Notes: generated from the sequence alone by a model not told the origin. A stretch of DNA of 64,000 nucleotides from Aureococcus anophagefferens (GCF_000186865.1 NW_008705590.1:289870-353869); one strand, 5' to 3'. Shown: positions 7,644 to 17,380, counted from the stretch's first letter. Numbers and translations are program-made.

Positions 7644-10251
7644 ATGGGACGCGCGCCGCCCTGGTGGTGCGCCCTCGCCGCCGCCGCGGCGCCGACGGAC
7701 CACGTCGACGTCTTCGTCGGCACGGTGAAGACCGGCAACACGTTCCCGGGCGCGACGTGGCCCCACGGCCTCGCGCAGCTGTCGCCGATCCTGGAGCCGC
7801 CGCGGGGCATGCTCTGGCACTACAACTCGGGCTACCACGTCGAGCCCGGCGCGACGTCGTCGCGGGCCCGGGGCATGGGCCACACGGCGCTCTCGGGCAC
7901 GGGCCTCAACGACGGCGGCGACTTCGTGCTGCGGCCCTGCGAGCGCCTAGCGCGGCTCGACCACGGCTCCGAGACCGCGCGGCCGGGCTTCTACGCGGCG
8001 AGGTTCGCCTGCGAGGGCGGCGGCGGCGCGGCGACGATGGCCGCGGCCGCCGCGCCGCGCGGCGGCGTCTTCGAGGTCGACTTCGACGGCGACGGCGACG
8101 TCGTGTCGCTCTACCTCGACGCGGCGTCGCCCCTCGACGCGGTCCTCGAGGCCTCCGCGGCCGTCAAGGGCGCGACGCTCGCCGCGACGCGGTCCTCGAG
8201 GCACACGCACCACTGCGCGGCGGACCACGCGACCTTTCTCCACGCGACGTTCTCGTCGCCGCCGTCGCTGGCCCAGCTCTCGGCGACGCTCTGGCGCCTC
8301 TCGTTCCGGCGCGGCGACGGGCCGCTCGTCGTCGCCGTCGGCCTGAGCCACGCCTCCGCGGCGGGCGCGGCGCGCAACGCGCCGCAAACGCCCGCGTCGC
8401 TCGCGGGCCAGGCCGACGCCGCGGACGGACAAGGGTGATTCAACGTCGCTTCAACGTGAGTGTTCCGCGCGCGCGCGTTCCGGAAAAAGCATCCACGCGT
8501 CGAGACCGTTCCGAGAGATGATCGCTCGTCCAAAAATCAGCCGAAACGAGTGGAAACCGGCCGAGCTAGGAGCCTTTGAAGTTGGGAATTTCGCACTCTT
8601 GTCCTGCCCAGGCCGACGCCGCGGACGCCGCCTGGGCCGCGCTCCTCGGCCGCGCGCGCGTCCGCGGCGACGACGGCGACGTCGGCCGCTTCTACACGGC
8701 GCTCTACCACGCGTTCCTCGGGCCGACGCTCTTCTCCGACGCCGACGGGTCCTACGTCGCCCGCGGCGCGCGGAGGCGCGCGGCCGAGGGCCGCGCGATC
8801 TACTCCACCTTCTCCCTCTGGGACACGTACCGCGCGGCCGCGCCGCTCGGCCTGCTCCTCGAGCCGGAGCGCGCCGCGGACTACGCGCGGAGCCTCCTCG
8901 CGTTCTCCACGGAGGACAAGGTGCTCCCGCGCTGGGTCTTGTTCGGCAAGGACACGGGCTGCGCGCGCGCGGCGTCCGAGGCGCCCGCCCGAGGCGACGT
9001 TTTTTTCGACAGGCATGTCGGGCTACCCCGCGGCCGTGGTCTTGGCGGACGCCGTGCTCAAGAATCGGTCGGAGTTCCCGCCGGGCCTCGCGGCGCGCGC
9101 GGCGGAGCACGCGATCGCGACGGCGCGCGCCTTCGACCCGGCGCTGCGCCGCAACGCCCACCTGCCGAGCACGCAGGGCTTCTCCGTGTGCCGCGGCGGC
9201 GTCCCGGCGCGCGCGACGGACCCGCCGCCACCGGTCGCCGCCCGCGCAGGTCGCGGGGCCTGGAGGCCGCCGTCGCGGACAAGTGCGTGTCGCGCCTCGC
9301 GGCGCGCTCGGCGACGCCGCCGCCGCGGCCGAGTTCGAGCGGCGCGCGGGGCTCTACCGCGAGTACTACGACGCGGACCGCAGGCTCATGGCCGCGCGCG
9401 AGCCCGGCGGCGCCTTCGTCGCGGCCGCGGGCGAGGCCTTCGACCCCGCGGGCGCCTTCGAGGAGGGCACGCCGCTCCAGTACACGTTCATGGTCCCCGG
9501 GGACGCGGAGGGCCTCGCCGCGCTCCTCGGCGGGCCCGACGCGCTCGGCGACCGCCTCGACGACTACTTCCTCCGCGCGTCCATGGCCAACCCGACGCGC
9601 CAGCTCGACCTCACGACGGGCACCATCGGCGGCCACTGCCAGGGCAACGAGCCGGGCCACCACGCGCCCTACCTCTACAACGTCGCGAACCGGCCCTGGC
9701 GGACCGCGGAGACGATCGACGCGATCAACGAGCTCTACACGGCGTCGGAGATCCCCGGCAACGACGACGTCGGCCAGACGTCCGCGTGGTTCGCCTGGTC
9801 CGCGCTCGGCCTGTACCCGGTGGACCCCTGCGGCGACCGCCTCCACCTCGGGAAGCCGCTCTTCATGCGCGCGGACGTTGACGTCCGCGCCACCCTCGAC
9901 GGCGCGGCGCGCGTGCTGACGATCCTCGGCGACGGCTGCCGCGACCGCGGCGCCCACGTCCAGTCCGTCTGGTTCGAGGGCTCTCGCGTCGCGGCGCACG
10001 AGGTCGCCTGGGCCGACGTGGCCAACGGCGGCGTGCTGCGCTTCGTCTGCGGCGCGCCGGCCGTCGACTACGCGACCGCGCCGCCGCCGCCGGCGCCGCG
10101 GCTCCGCGCGGCCGCCGCCGGCCGCGGCCCGCCGCTCGCGGCGCGCGGCGCGGCGGCCGCGGCCGTCGCCGCCGTCCTGCTCCTCGCGCGGCGGAGCTGC
10201 CGGCAGGGCGCGAGCGCCATCGCCGCGCCGCCGCCCGCGAAAGAGATGTAG
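7644..10251 (+). CDS. Glycoside hydrolase family 92 alpha-mannosidase-like protein (three introns, one frame break)
   Basis: The start MGRAPPWWCALAAAAAP gives a short signal peptide. GH92 landmarks follow in order: VFVGTVKTGNTFPGATWPHG, GMGHTALSGTG, FYTALYHAFLGPT, FSLWDTYRAAAPL, DTGC-MSGYPAA across an intron, GTIGGHCQGNEPGHHAPYLYNVAN and GNDDVGQTSAWFAWSALGLYP. The family removes alpha-linked mannose from glycans using Ca2+. A hydrophobic helix and RRSC near the C-terminus suggest a membrane anchor. Introns inferred from frame and family match: 8412-8611 (an introner, GC-AG), 8961-9012 (GC-AG) and 9173-9249 (GC-AG, less certain). At about 9300-9312 the frame changes by one base between SRLAAR and LGDAAAAAEF with no plausible intron, so an assembly error or a true frameshift is likely. 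Confidence 0.8.
8412..8611 (+). mobile_element. Introner copy A (192-bp family), acting as an intron
   Basis: The element is 8420-8611, ending TTGTCCTGCCCAG. The 8-bp duplication GCCGACGC is at 8412-8419 and 8612-8619. The predicted intron is GC-AG, phase 0, 200 bases. The 5' inverted repeat is eroded (CGCGGACGG where the sister copy at 37462 has CTGGGCAGC in the same sense). It shares the internal word CGTCCAAAAATCAGCCGAA (8527-8545) with the 203-bp family. Its orientation relative to the host gene is opposite to the copy at 37462. Confidence 0.88.
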
Positions 10252-10795
10252 GTCGCGAGACGCCGGCTAAAGGGAGCCGTGTTGTGATGTCGTGGTGCCG
10301 ATGCCGCTTGTTTGTGCGCTCCTCGGGAGCCCCCCCGAGGCCCGGTGCGGCTTTAGTGGGCCCCCCATGCCTTGCTCGCCGGCACCCCACGAACCCCCCT
10401 GGATAAGCAACCCCCCATGCCGGTGTGCGTCGCCTAATGCGCCCGAGACTCGAGAAACGCTAGGACGAGCGTCCCGATCGAGTTGACAGCTTCTTCTCTT
10501 GCGCGCGCGCGGCGTCACATGCCACCCACCCTCCCGCCCGGCCCTTCTCCATTCTGGGGGGGGGGCATCATGGCCTCGTCGAGAGCCCGTGGAACGAGAG
10601 CGCCCGTTTCGCAAGTGCGGCTCGAGGGCCGCGGCGAGATCGAGCACGCGCGGACACCCCGAGCGCGAGGTGCCCGCGCGCATGCGCGAGCCGAGAGCTT
10701 GCGCGGGGGCGCCGGCGCGGGCGTGGCGAGAAATCGCTTCGCGGTCGCGCGGTCGCGCTCGTTCGACGAAACGAGTGCCGTCCTCGTAGGTCAAG
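10252..10795 (+). other. Intergenic region, no gene recognised
   Basis: This is 544 bases between the GH92 stop and the start of the EF-hand/sulfotransferase gene. It holds runs of C and G and the word CCCCCCATGCC twice (about 10363 and 10410). No RNA gene or conserved protein was seen. It presumably contains the terminator of one gene and the promoter of the next. Confidence 0.4.
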
Positions 10796-12190
10796 ATGGT
10801 GTGTGTGTGGCGACTTGTCCTGGCGACGTTCGCGTGCGTGGGGAAGTCCGAGGGGTTCTGCTGCTGGTGGTCTGCGACGGGGGACCCGTGCGACTGCTCG
10901 GAGACGTCGAAGGCCAGCAACCTCGCGACCTCTCTAGCGTGCGTCGACGGCGGAGGCTCGTGGTGCTCGGAGGACGGCGAGCAGTCCGCGCCGGAGGACG
11001 GCGAGCAGTCCGCAGCGGTCCGGCGAGGCAGGGCCGTCCGCGCGCGTCCGGGGCCGCGCCACAAAGCGCCGGTCGGCCGTTTTCACGCCGGGGCTCCGCC
11101 GCGCACCATCGCGGCGCCGGCCTACAGCGAGGAGGAGGTGAGCGCCCTGCGCGGCATCTTCGCGCTCTACGACCCCGACGGCACGGGCGAGATCGGGTCG
11201 AACGACCTCGAGAACCTGTTCAAGAAGATTGGCTTCTTCAATTATGCCGCCGTCGAGCTCATCAAGCAGTTCGACGTCGAGGAGCCGAAGACGATCGACT
11301 TCGCCAAGTTCCTGGAGATGGTCAAGGCGGGCCAGCCGGACCAGCCCGGCGAGGAGCCCGACCGGAAGCCGCTCGATGGCGGCGAGCAGTCCGCGCCGGA
11401 GGACGGCTCCTCCTCGTGCGCGTGCCGCTCGATTATGGCGGGGATCATCGACGAGTGGTGCCAGCTGTCCGATTGCGATCCTGCATTTGCCGCGCAGTGC
11501 TCTTCTGCGTGCCCGACGGCGCCAGGAGCGACGCCGGATGGGTGTGAACGAAATTGGTTATTTCAAGTCAGCACCGGTCGTTCCGGAAGCACGAGTCTAA
11601 TGGCGATGTTGAACGATCTCCCAAATGTCTACATCGCGGGCGAAAATGATGGTTTATTTGAATCCTTGTACGCCTTACACAAGTCGAGCATTCGTACTGA
11701 ACGCGAGAGCAAGAACGGGGTCTACCATGGTGCGTGGTGGCACCATCCTGTTGAGAGATCAAAACTTAGACGGAGCGCGCGAACCTACGTTGAATCTGCC
11801 ATCGGTCTCAAACAAAATCAAAACTACACATGGGTCGGCTTTAAAGAAATCCGATTCAGAACTGCCGACGAGTTGGACTATATTTTGTCTCTTTTTCCTT
11901 GCTCCAAAGTTATCGTCAATATTCGTCGAGACGTCGCTCAACAACAGAAATCCGCGTTCGAAAAAACAATCCCCATTTGGAAACTCAAATCTCACAACGA
12001 TATGCTCTTAAAATGGAGCACAAAACATCGTAATCGCGTCTTCACGCTCGCTTTAGAAGACTTTACCCTTGCCAACTTGAATCGTCTGGCGGTTTGGCTC
12101 GACTTTCCAAACTGTCATTTCAAACAAATCGCTCATGCGAACCGCGACGGTGGGTATGGAGCTGATAATCGTCACTTTGTGACTTGTTGA
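10796..12190 (+). CDS. EF-hand / sulfotransferase fusion, secreted or luminal
   Basis: This 464-residue single-exon protein starts with a signal peptide (MVCVWRLVLATFACVGKSEG) and a Cys/Trp-rich segment. An EF-hand pair follows (ALYDPDGTGEIGSNDLENLF and the degenerate TIDFAKFLEMV, about residues 125-180). After a second Cys-rich linker comes a sulfotransferase domain: FQVSTGRSGSTSLM resembles the 5'-phosphosulfate-binding loop and VIVNIRRDVAQQQKSAF the 3'-phosphate-binding segment. The family transfers sulfate from PAPS to carbohydrate or protein in the Golgi. The short repeat EQSAPEDGEQSA occurs in both linkers. From about 11540 to the stop the DNA is strikingly AT-richer than the first half, so the domains may have different histories. 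Calcium regulation of the enzyme is inference. Confidence 0.8.
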   Translation: MVCVWRLVLATFACVGKSEGFCCWWSATGDPCDCSETSKASNLATSLACVDGGGSWCSEDGEQSAPEDGEQSAAVRRGRAVRARPGPRHKAPVGRFHAGAPPRTIAAPAYSEEEVSALRGIFALYDPDGTGEIGSNDLENLFKKIGFFNYAAVELIKQFDVEEPKTIDFAKFLEMVKAGQPDQPGEEPDRKPLDGGEQSAPEDGSSSCACRSIMAGIIDEWCQLSDCDPAFAAQCSSACPTAPGATPDGCERNWLFQVSTGRSGSTSLMAMLNDLPNVYIAGENDGLFESLYALHKSSIRTERESKNGVYHGAWWHHPVERSKLRRSARTYVESAIGLKQNQNYTWVGFKEIRFRTADELDYILSLFPCSKVIVNIRRDVAQQQKSAFEKTIPIWKLKSHNDMLLKWSTKHRNRVFTLALEDFTLANLNRLAVWLDFPNCHFKQIAHANRDGGYGADNRHFVTC

Positions 12191-12406
12191 AATACAAACC
12201 CTCACACGCGAATTCTACTCACTATAAAAACTCATTTCTCTCCCCCACATGAATGCTCATATACTCGTACTCGGGAGGTCTGAGGGACCGCACGCGTCGG
12301 CGCTGGGATTCGACGACAGGGCCGTCGATCCATAACGAGGCCCCCTCCTCGGGATATGCTACTCGCCTGTGTGCGAATCAGGTGCGCATCTTCGCCTTAG
12401 GCGCCC

Positions 12407-13669
12407 CTACCACGGGCTCTCTCTCACGGGGCGTCTCCGCGCGCACGATCCGCGGGCGTGGTACGCGTCGGCGACGTCGGCGGCGAAGGGGGCGACGCAG
12501 GCGACGGCGCCGACGGCGACCGCGGCGGCCTTGGCCGCGCCGACGACGCGGTCGATGGGCGCGTCCGGGACGAGGCCCCGCGCCGCCTGCCTGCCGCCGT
12601 CCGCCGCGACGGCCGCGAGCGCCCAGGCGACGACGAAGCCGTAGAGCGGGTCGCCCGTCGTCCGGAGCACGTAGGCCGCCGCGGCCGCGGCGACGGCCAC
12701 GGAGCCGAGGGCCCCGGCCTCCTTGACCCGGAGGTCCGCGCCGCGGAGCGCGAGGTACTTGTTGATGTTCACGAGCGTCGCGCACGTGACCCACGCGAAG
12801 TGGAGCGACAACGGCCAGCGCACGAGGAGGTCGTTGCGCAGGCCCCGGAGCGGGCCCGCGGCGTAGAGGTCGAGCCCCTGGAGCGCCGCGTGGGCCTTGC
12901 CGAGGAAGAACGCCGTCGCGGCCAGCGCCGCCGACGGGATCCAGAGCGCGCCGGGGCCGCAGACCGACGGCCGGAACAGCCCGCACCAGGCGACCTGGCA
13001 GAGCGTGCCCGCGCACCAGGGCGCGGCGATGGCCGCGCCGACGTCGAAGACGGGGTGGCCCGGGTCCGCGGCCGTGACCAAAAGCATAGTGACGCACTCG
13101 CCGAGGAAGATGGGGCCCCAGATCGCAAAGGCCCAGCCCGCGGGCGCGAGCAGGTTCGCCGTCGCCGCCGTCGGCGCGCCGTCGCCGCCGCCGTCGTAGC
13201 GGCCGGGCACCATGACGGCGACGTTGTTCAGCGTCCAGCACGCCGCGACGGCCGCCTGCCACGGCGCGGGACCCCGGCGGGCGACCGCCGCGCGGACCGC
13301 CGTCGTCGCCAGGCCCGCGGCGGCGTAGGCCGCGACGACCTTCGGCGACAGCGGCGGCTGGGCCGGCCGCGCGTCGCCGCCGCGCAGGCCTTCGAGCGCG
13401 GCGCCGTTGCCGCGCGCCTCGGCGTGCGAGCGTTGCAGCTCGGTGATGTATGCGGCGGCACTGAGGCCTTCGAGCTCAACGTCCGCGCGCTCGAGCGCTC
13501 CGCGCCGTTGCTGCGCAGCTCGACGCCAGGCGTACGCGGCGGCGCTGATGCCTTCGAGCGCGGAGTGCTCCGCGCCGTTGCTGCGCAGCTCGCTGACGCC
13601 AGGCGGACCGCGAGGCTCGTGCAAGGCCGTCGCCGAGCACGCGAGAAGTAGGATCTTTGAGAGAGCCAT
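12407..13669 (-). CDS. Multi-pass membrane protein resembling TspO/MBR family, repeat-bearing N-terminus
   Basis: The start MALSKILLLACSATA is a signal-like sequence. A repeated N-terminal region follows (units ending ALEGISAAAY, ELEGLSAAAY, ALEGL; DNA repeat at 13385-13612). The rest has five or more hydrophobic helices. LLAPAGWAFAIWGPIFLGE and LVRWPLSLHFAWVTCATLVNI resemble signature segments of TspO/MBR-like (tryptophan-rich sensory) proteins, which are small membrane proteins linked to tetrapyrrole and sterol transport. The family assignment rests on these two segments only. The gene converges on the sulfotransferase gene, with 216 bases between the stops that show nothing recognisable. 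Confidence 0.6.
   Translation of the reverse strand: MALSKILLLACSATALHEPRGPPGVSELRSNGAEHSALEGISAAAYAWRRAAQQRRGALERADVELEGLSAAAYITELQRSHAEARGNGAALEGLRGGDARPAQPPLSPKVVAAYAAAGLATTAVRAAVARRGPAPWQAAVAACWTLNNVAVMVPGRYDGGGDGAPTAATANLLAPAGWAFAIWGPIFLGECVTMLLVTAADPGHPVFDVGAAIAAPWCAGTLCQVAWCGLFRPSVCGPGALWIPSAALAATAFFLGKAHAALQGLDLYAAGPLRGLRNDLLVRWPLSLHFAWVTCATLVNINKYLALRGADLRVKEAGALGSVAVAAAAAAYVLRTTGDPLYGFVVAWALAAVAADGGRQAARGLVPDAPIDRVVGAAKAAAVAVGAVACVAPFAADVADAYHARGSCARRRPVRESPW
13385..13612. repeat. Imperfect 80-bp tandem repeat inside a coding region
   Basis: About two and a half diverged units begin GCCTTCGAGC near 13388, 13468 and 13551. Each carries a GTTGC(x0-3)GCAGCTCG block, and two carry GCGGCGGC(A/G)CTGA. 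On the minus strand they encode repeats ending ALEG(I/L)SAAAY, so length change is in units close to 27 residues. Confidence 0.65.
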
Positions 13670-13761
13670 TTGAGTTGGCAGCGTCAACGTCGTTCTTGAA
13701 CTTCAATCAATTGATTGAGACCTCACCTGATCCGTATTCACCAAAGCAATTAGGTAGTACG

Positions 13762-16607
13762 ATGCCCCAGTTTCACCAAGGCAGCCCCGCGCCGCCGGTG
13801 GCCGGCGCCGAGGCGATGAACGGCATGAAGCGCAGCGTCGCGCGGAGCCACAGCAACCAGCGCATGGGCAGCGCCTCGGGCGGCTCGCGCCTCGCCCGGA
13901 CGCCGAGCGGAAAGGCGACCGTGAGCCGCATGAACTCGAAGCAGCGCGTGACCAACGCGGCGAGCGCGCGCCTCGCGAGCGGCGAGAGCGTGGCGCTGCG
14001 CGACGTCAACGGGAACACGGAGCAGGTCATCCAGGCGCTGCAGAACATGATCTCCGACAAGACGGGCAACTCGGCGACGGGCGCCGCCTTTCTCCGCGCG
14101 CTCGTCTTCGACGAGGCCGCGGACGCGGTCGTCGACCACAAGGTCGCCAACGCGCGCAAGATGTTCGACCCGGAGCTGAACATCTCGCTCATGCGCGCCG
14201 CGCAGCTGCCGCCGGACATGCGCGGCCGCGCGGAGATGCGGACGATCGCGCGGCACCTCGGCTGGCACCCCTTCTTCTCGTCCGTGCGCGGCTACCTCAA
14301 GCAGAAGCTCTTCCGCAACATCCGCCTCGTGTCGCCGCGCCTCGGCGACGTCGTCGTGCTCCAGGGCGACCTCGCGGACTCCATCTTCATCTGCTACCAC
14401 GGCATCTTCGCGGTGCACTCGGCGAGCGACGAGGACCTGTTCACGATCCGGCGGCGGCGCGACCGCGTGCTCGCCATCCCCGTGGCCTCCTCCGAGGACG
14501 CCTACACGCGGTCGTCGGAGAAGAAGCTGGGCCCGCGCGTCGCGACGCTCAAGCGCGGCAACTCCTTCGGCGAGCGCGGGCTCTCGCCGGCCGTGTCCGA
14601 GGTGCGCAACGCGACGGTCGCGGCGTTCAGCGACGACTGCCACCTCTTCTGCATCCACCGCGAGGACCTGCTGGGCGACGGCGGCGTGACCGCGGAGATG
14701 AAGCGGCGGCGGCCGACGAACTTCGGGGAGGCGGGGCCCGACGAGCTCCTCCTCGAGGTGCTGGGCAAGCCCGCGAATTTAAGGACCCAGGGCGACATCG
14801 AGCTCATCGCGACCAAGTGCGGCTGGCACGCCTTCTTCGAGGGCGCGGACCCCGAGGCGACGCGCGTCGTCTTCCGCCAGCTCAAGGTCGTCCGCGCGCC
14901 GCCGGGCCGCGTCGTCCTGTGCCGAATTCAACCACTGGTTTGGGTGGTCCTGACCAAACTTGAGAATTCTCTAGCTCGGTCAAATCGAAGTCGATTCGGC
15001 TGATTTTTGGACGAATCGATTGCTCTCATCGAGTTCTCGAAGCCAAGCCAAAGAAGTTGCGTCGAAACATTCGCGTACGCTCACATTGAAGTCGGGTTGA
15101 AGATTTGAATTCGGCACAGGCGTCGTCGTGCTCCAGGGCGACCTCGCGGACTGCTTCTACCTCGTCTACTGGGGCGGCTGCAGCGTCTGGGCCACGCCCA
15201 AGGCCAAGGCGCTCAACCAGTGGAAGGGCCTCAATTTGTGGATCCCCGAGGACGGCGCCGACGACGGGAAGCCGCGCGTCTGCAAGCTGCCCGTCGCGCT
15301 CCGTGTGGAAATCAAATATTCAACCCGACTTCAATGTGCGCGTATGCGACGGTTTCGACGCAAGCTCTTCTGCTGTGCTTCGAGAACTCAATGAGAGAAA
15401 ACGATCCATCCAAAAGTCAGCCGAAACGACTTCGATTCGACCGAGCTCGAGAGTTCTGAAGTTTGGTGGGGACCCCCCATACCAGTGGTTGATTTCCGCC
15501 CAGGTCGCGCTCGCGGGCAAGCAGGTCGCGAAGCTCGAGACGGGCCAGAGCTTCGGCGAGAGCGGCCTGGACCCGGCGGGGAACAAGCGCCGCACGGCGT
15601 CGATCATCTCCATGGGCGCGCGCGCGCCGCGCGGCGACGGCTCGCCCATCCGGCCCGACGCGCCGCGCGACGGCGACACGCTCCTCCTCGTCGTCTACCG
15701 CGACGACATCGACAACCGCACGCAGCAGGCGGCGAACGCGACGCAGGACGCCGCGCGGCGCGCGTCGTTGAGCGGCGCCGTCGACGAGGCGACGGGCGAG
15801 CGGCTCACGCAGGCGCAGATCGACGAGGCCGCGGACGACCTCGCCATCGCCGAGTCGGAGGTCGCGCGGCGCAAGACGGAGTGCCAGTCTTTGGAGGCGC
15901 GCGACGTCGCGCCCGCGCGCGAGCGGCGCCGGTCCTCCGTCGTCGCGCGCGAGACCGAGGAGCAGGCCGAGCGCAAGTCGCGCGCGTCCGCGCTCCGGAG
16001 CCGGCTCTCCGCGACGGGCGGCGGCGTCCGCGCGCGCAAGTCCCTCCGGAGCCGCATCTCCAACGCGGGCGCCGAGGACCAGCTCAAGGGCATCGCGGCC
16101 CTCGCCCTCGCCCACGAGGAGCACCGCGGCGACACCATCGACGAGGAGGACAGCGGCGACTCGTCCACGGGCGACGAGTCGTCGGGCGACGACCTCGAGG
16201 ACTCGCTCGAGGACGCGTCGCGCGACCTCGACGACTCGGCGGAGGCGTCCGCGGGCAAGGCCCCGGAGGAGCCGCCGGACGCCGACGACGCGGGCATCGA
16301 CGTCAACGACGAGGAGCTCGAGCGCGACTGGAACAAGTGGCGCCGCGTCGCCTACGTCGTCGAGCTCGAGAACTACGACAAGCTCACCAAGGGCGGCCGC
16401 ATGACGAAGATCCGCGACTCGAAATCGAAGAAGAAGCGGGGCACGTCGGCCCAGCGCAAGGGGTCCGGCGCGCCGAGCGGCAGCGGCGACAGCGACCTCG
16501 ACGCGGCCGTCGCCGCGCGGCGCCGCAAGGAGTCCGTCTCCGACGGCGGCCCCGACGAGGACGCGCCGGGGAAGGACGAGGAGGAGCGGCCGGCGGAGCC
16601 GACTTAA
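13762..16607 (+). CDS. Double cyclic-nucleotide-binding-domain protein with two introner introns
   Basis: Three exons (13762-14908, 15120-15292, 15504-16607) join to 2424 bases, 807 residues, without frame conflict. Two CNB-type beta-barrels are visible. The first has GDVVVLQGDLADSIFICYHGIFAV...GNSFGERGL. The second, GRVVVLQGDLADCFYLVYWGGCSV...GQSFGESGLDP, is split by both introners. In the family these pockets bind cAMP or cGMP; the phosphate-binding cassette (FGE-x-(A/G)-L-x-x-x-x-R-x-A) is only partly kept, so binding is uncertain. The N-terminus is basic and Ser/Asn-rich and the C-terminus is charged and low-complexity. It could be an orphan PKA-regulatory-like protein. The chosen ATG (TACGATGCC) lies clear of the divergent neighbour; an in-frame upstream ATG at 13657 would overlap it. 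The stop overlaps the stop of the convergent HD-domain gene. Confidence 0.8.
14909..15119 (+). mobile_element. Introner copy 2 (203-bp family), reverse orientation
   Basis: The element is 14917-15119, with perfect inverted ends CTGTGCCGAATTCAA and TTGAATTCGGCACAG. The 8-bp duplication GCGTCGTC is at 14909-14916 and 15120-15127. The intron is GC-AG, phase 1, and splicing restores PPGRVVVLQGD. The element body is the reverse complement of copies 1, 3 and 5 relative to the gene, yet still ends in CAG. Confidence 0.94.
15293..15503 (+). mobile_element. Introner copy 3 (203-bp family), forward orientation
   Basis: The element is 15301-15503, beginning CCGTGTGGAAATCAA and ending TTGATTTCCGCCCAG. 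The duplication GTCGCGCT is at 15293-15300 and 15504-15511. The intron is GT-AG, phase 0, restoring LPVALAGKQVAKL. It leaves a middle exon of 173 bases between itself and copy 2. Confidence 0.94.
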
Positions 16608-17380
16608 GGTGCTAGGCAGTAGCGCGCGGCGGCGGCCGCGGCGGCCGCGGCGCACGCGACCTGCGCGGCGAGCTCGGCGCGCAGGCGCCACTTCTCCGCC
16701 GCCGCGTTCCGCCGCGCGTCGGCCTCGCGCGCCGCGAAGCGGTCCGAGGAGAAGACGGTGTGGGCCGGCGACGCCGCGGACGCGAGGAATCGCGACCGGC
16801 CGAAGCGCCAGCCGACGCCGGAGACGTGCGCGTACTCCCGGCGCACGTTCGCCGCGTAGCGCAGGTACGTCGGCCGGTCCGCCGCGAGGATGGCCATGTC
16901 GAAGTCCATGAAGAGGCGGCAGTCGCCGCCCGCGTCGGCGCCGCAGCGGTGCGTGAACGTGAGCTCGATCCACCGGACCACCCGCTCGCGACGCGGCGCG
17001 GAGAACGCGACGGGGTTGACGGCCTCCCTGGCGAAGGCGGCGAAGCGCTCGGCGGACCGGCGCTCGTTGGCGCCGCCGCCGCCGTGTTTGGCGTCGTAGA
17101 CGACGTCGTGGAAGAACGTCGCGAGCTCCACGGCCTCGGCGTCGTCCAGCGCGTCGCGCGCGTCGAACGCGAGGGTCAGCATGGCGTCGACGTGCTCGAG
17201 CGTGTGGTAGAAGCGACCCGGGCCCTCGTAGCTGTCGCGCAGCTCCCGCCACCAGGCCTCCGCCGCGTCGTCGGCGACGTGCAGGCTGTGGCAGAGCGCG
17301 AACCACCGGCGCCGCGTCCGCTCGACGACGGCGGGAGACGTTTTGCATGCGTAGCACTTGTTCGGCATCATCGCGGCCAT
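16604..17380 (-). CDS. HD-superfamily metal-dependent phosphohydrolase
   Basis: This 258-residue protein matches the predicted HD phosphohydrolase group typified by COG4339. It has YEGPGRFYHTLEHVDAML, then the metal-binding ATFFHDVVYD with NERRSAERF, then WIELTFTH and DFDMAILA. The His-Asp pair would bind divalent metal and hydrolyse phosphate esters or nucleotides; the substrate is unknown. The N-terminus carries the Cys-x2-Cys segment MMPNKCYACK. The C-terminus ends in an alanine-rich hydrophobic stretch, possibly one membrane helix. Its stop codon (16606-16604) overlaps that of the convergent cNMP-binding gene within TTAA. Confidence 0.8.
   Translation of the reverse strand: MAAMMPNKCYACKTSPAVVERTRRRWFALCHSLHVADDAAEAWWRELRDSYEGPGRFYHTLEHVDAMLTLAFDARDALDDAEAVELATFFHDVVYDAKHGGGGANERRSAERFAAFAREAVNPVAFSAPRRERVVRWIELTFTHRCGADAGGDCRLFMDFDMAILAADRPTYLRYAANVRREYAHVSGVGWRFGRSRFLASAASPAHTVFSSDRFAAREADARRNAAAEKWRLRAELAAQVACAAAAAAAAARYCLAP

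Noticed and set aside
13670..13687. Upstream start for the TspO-like gene at 13687
   Set aside because: It is TTG, not ATG; the ATG at 13669 begins a good signal peptide.
15105..15119. Apparent start codons inside introner ends (for example before 15120, at 60218 minus and at 1749)
   Set aside because: They come from element sequence; the true exon begins at the second target duplication, as shown by frame and protein continuity.
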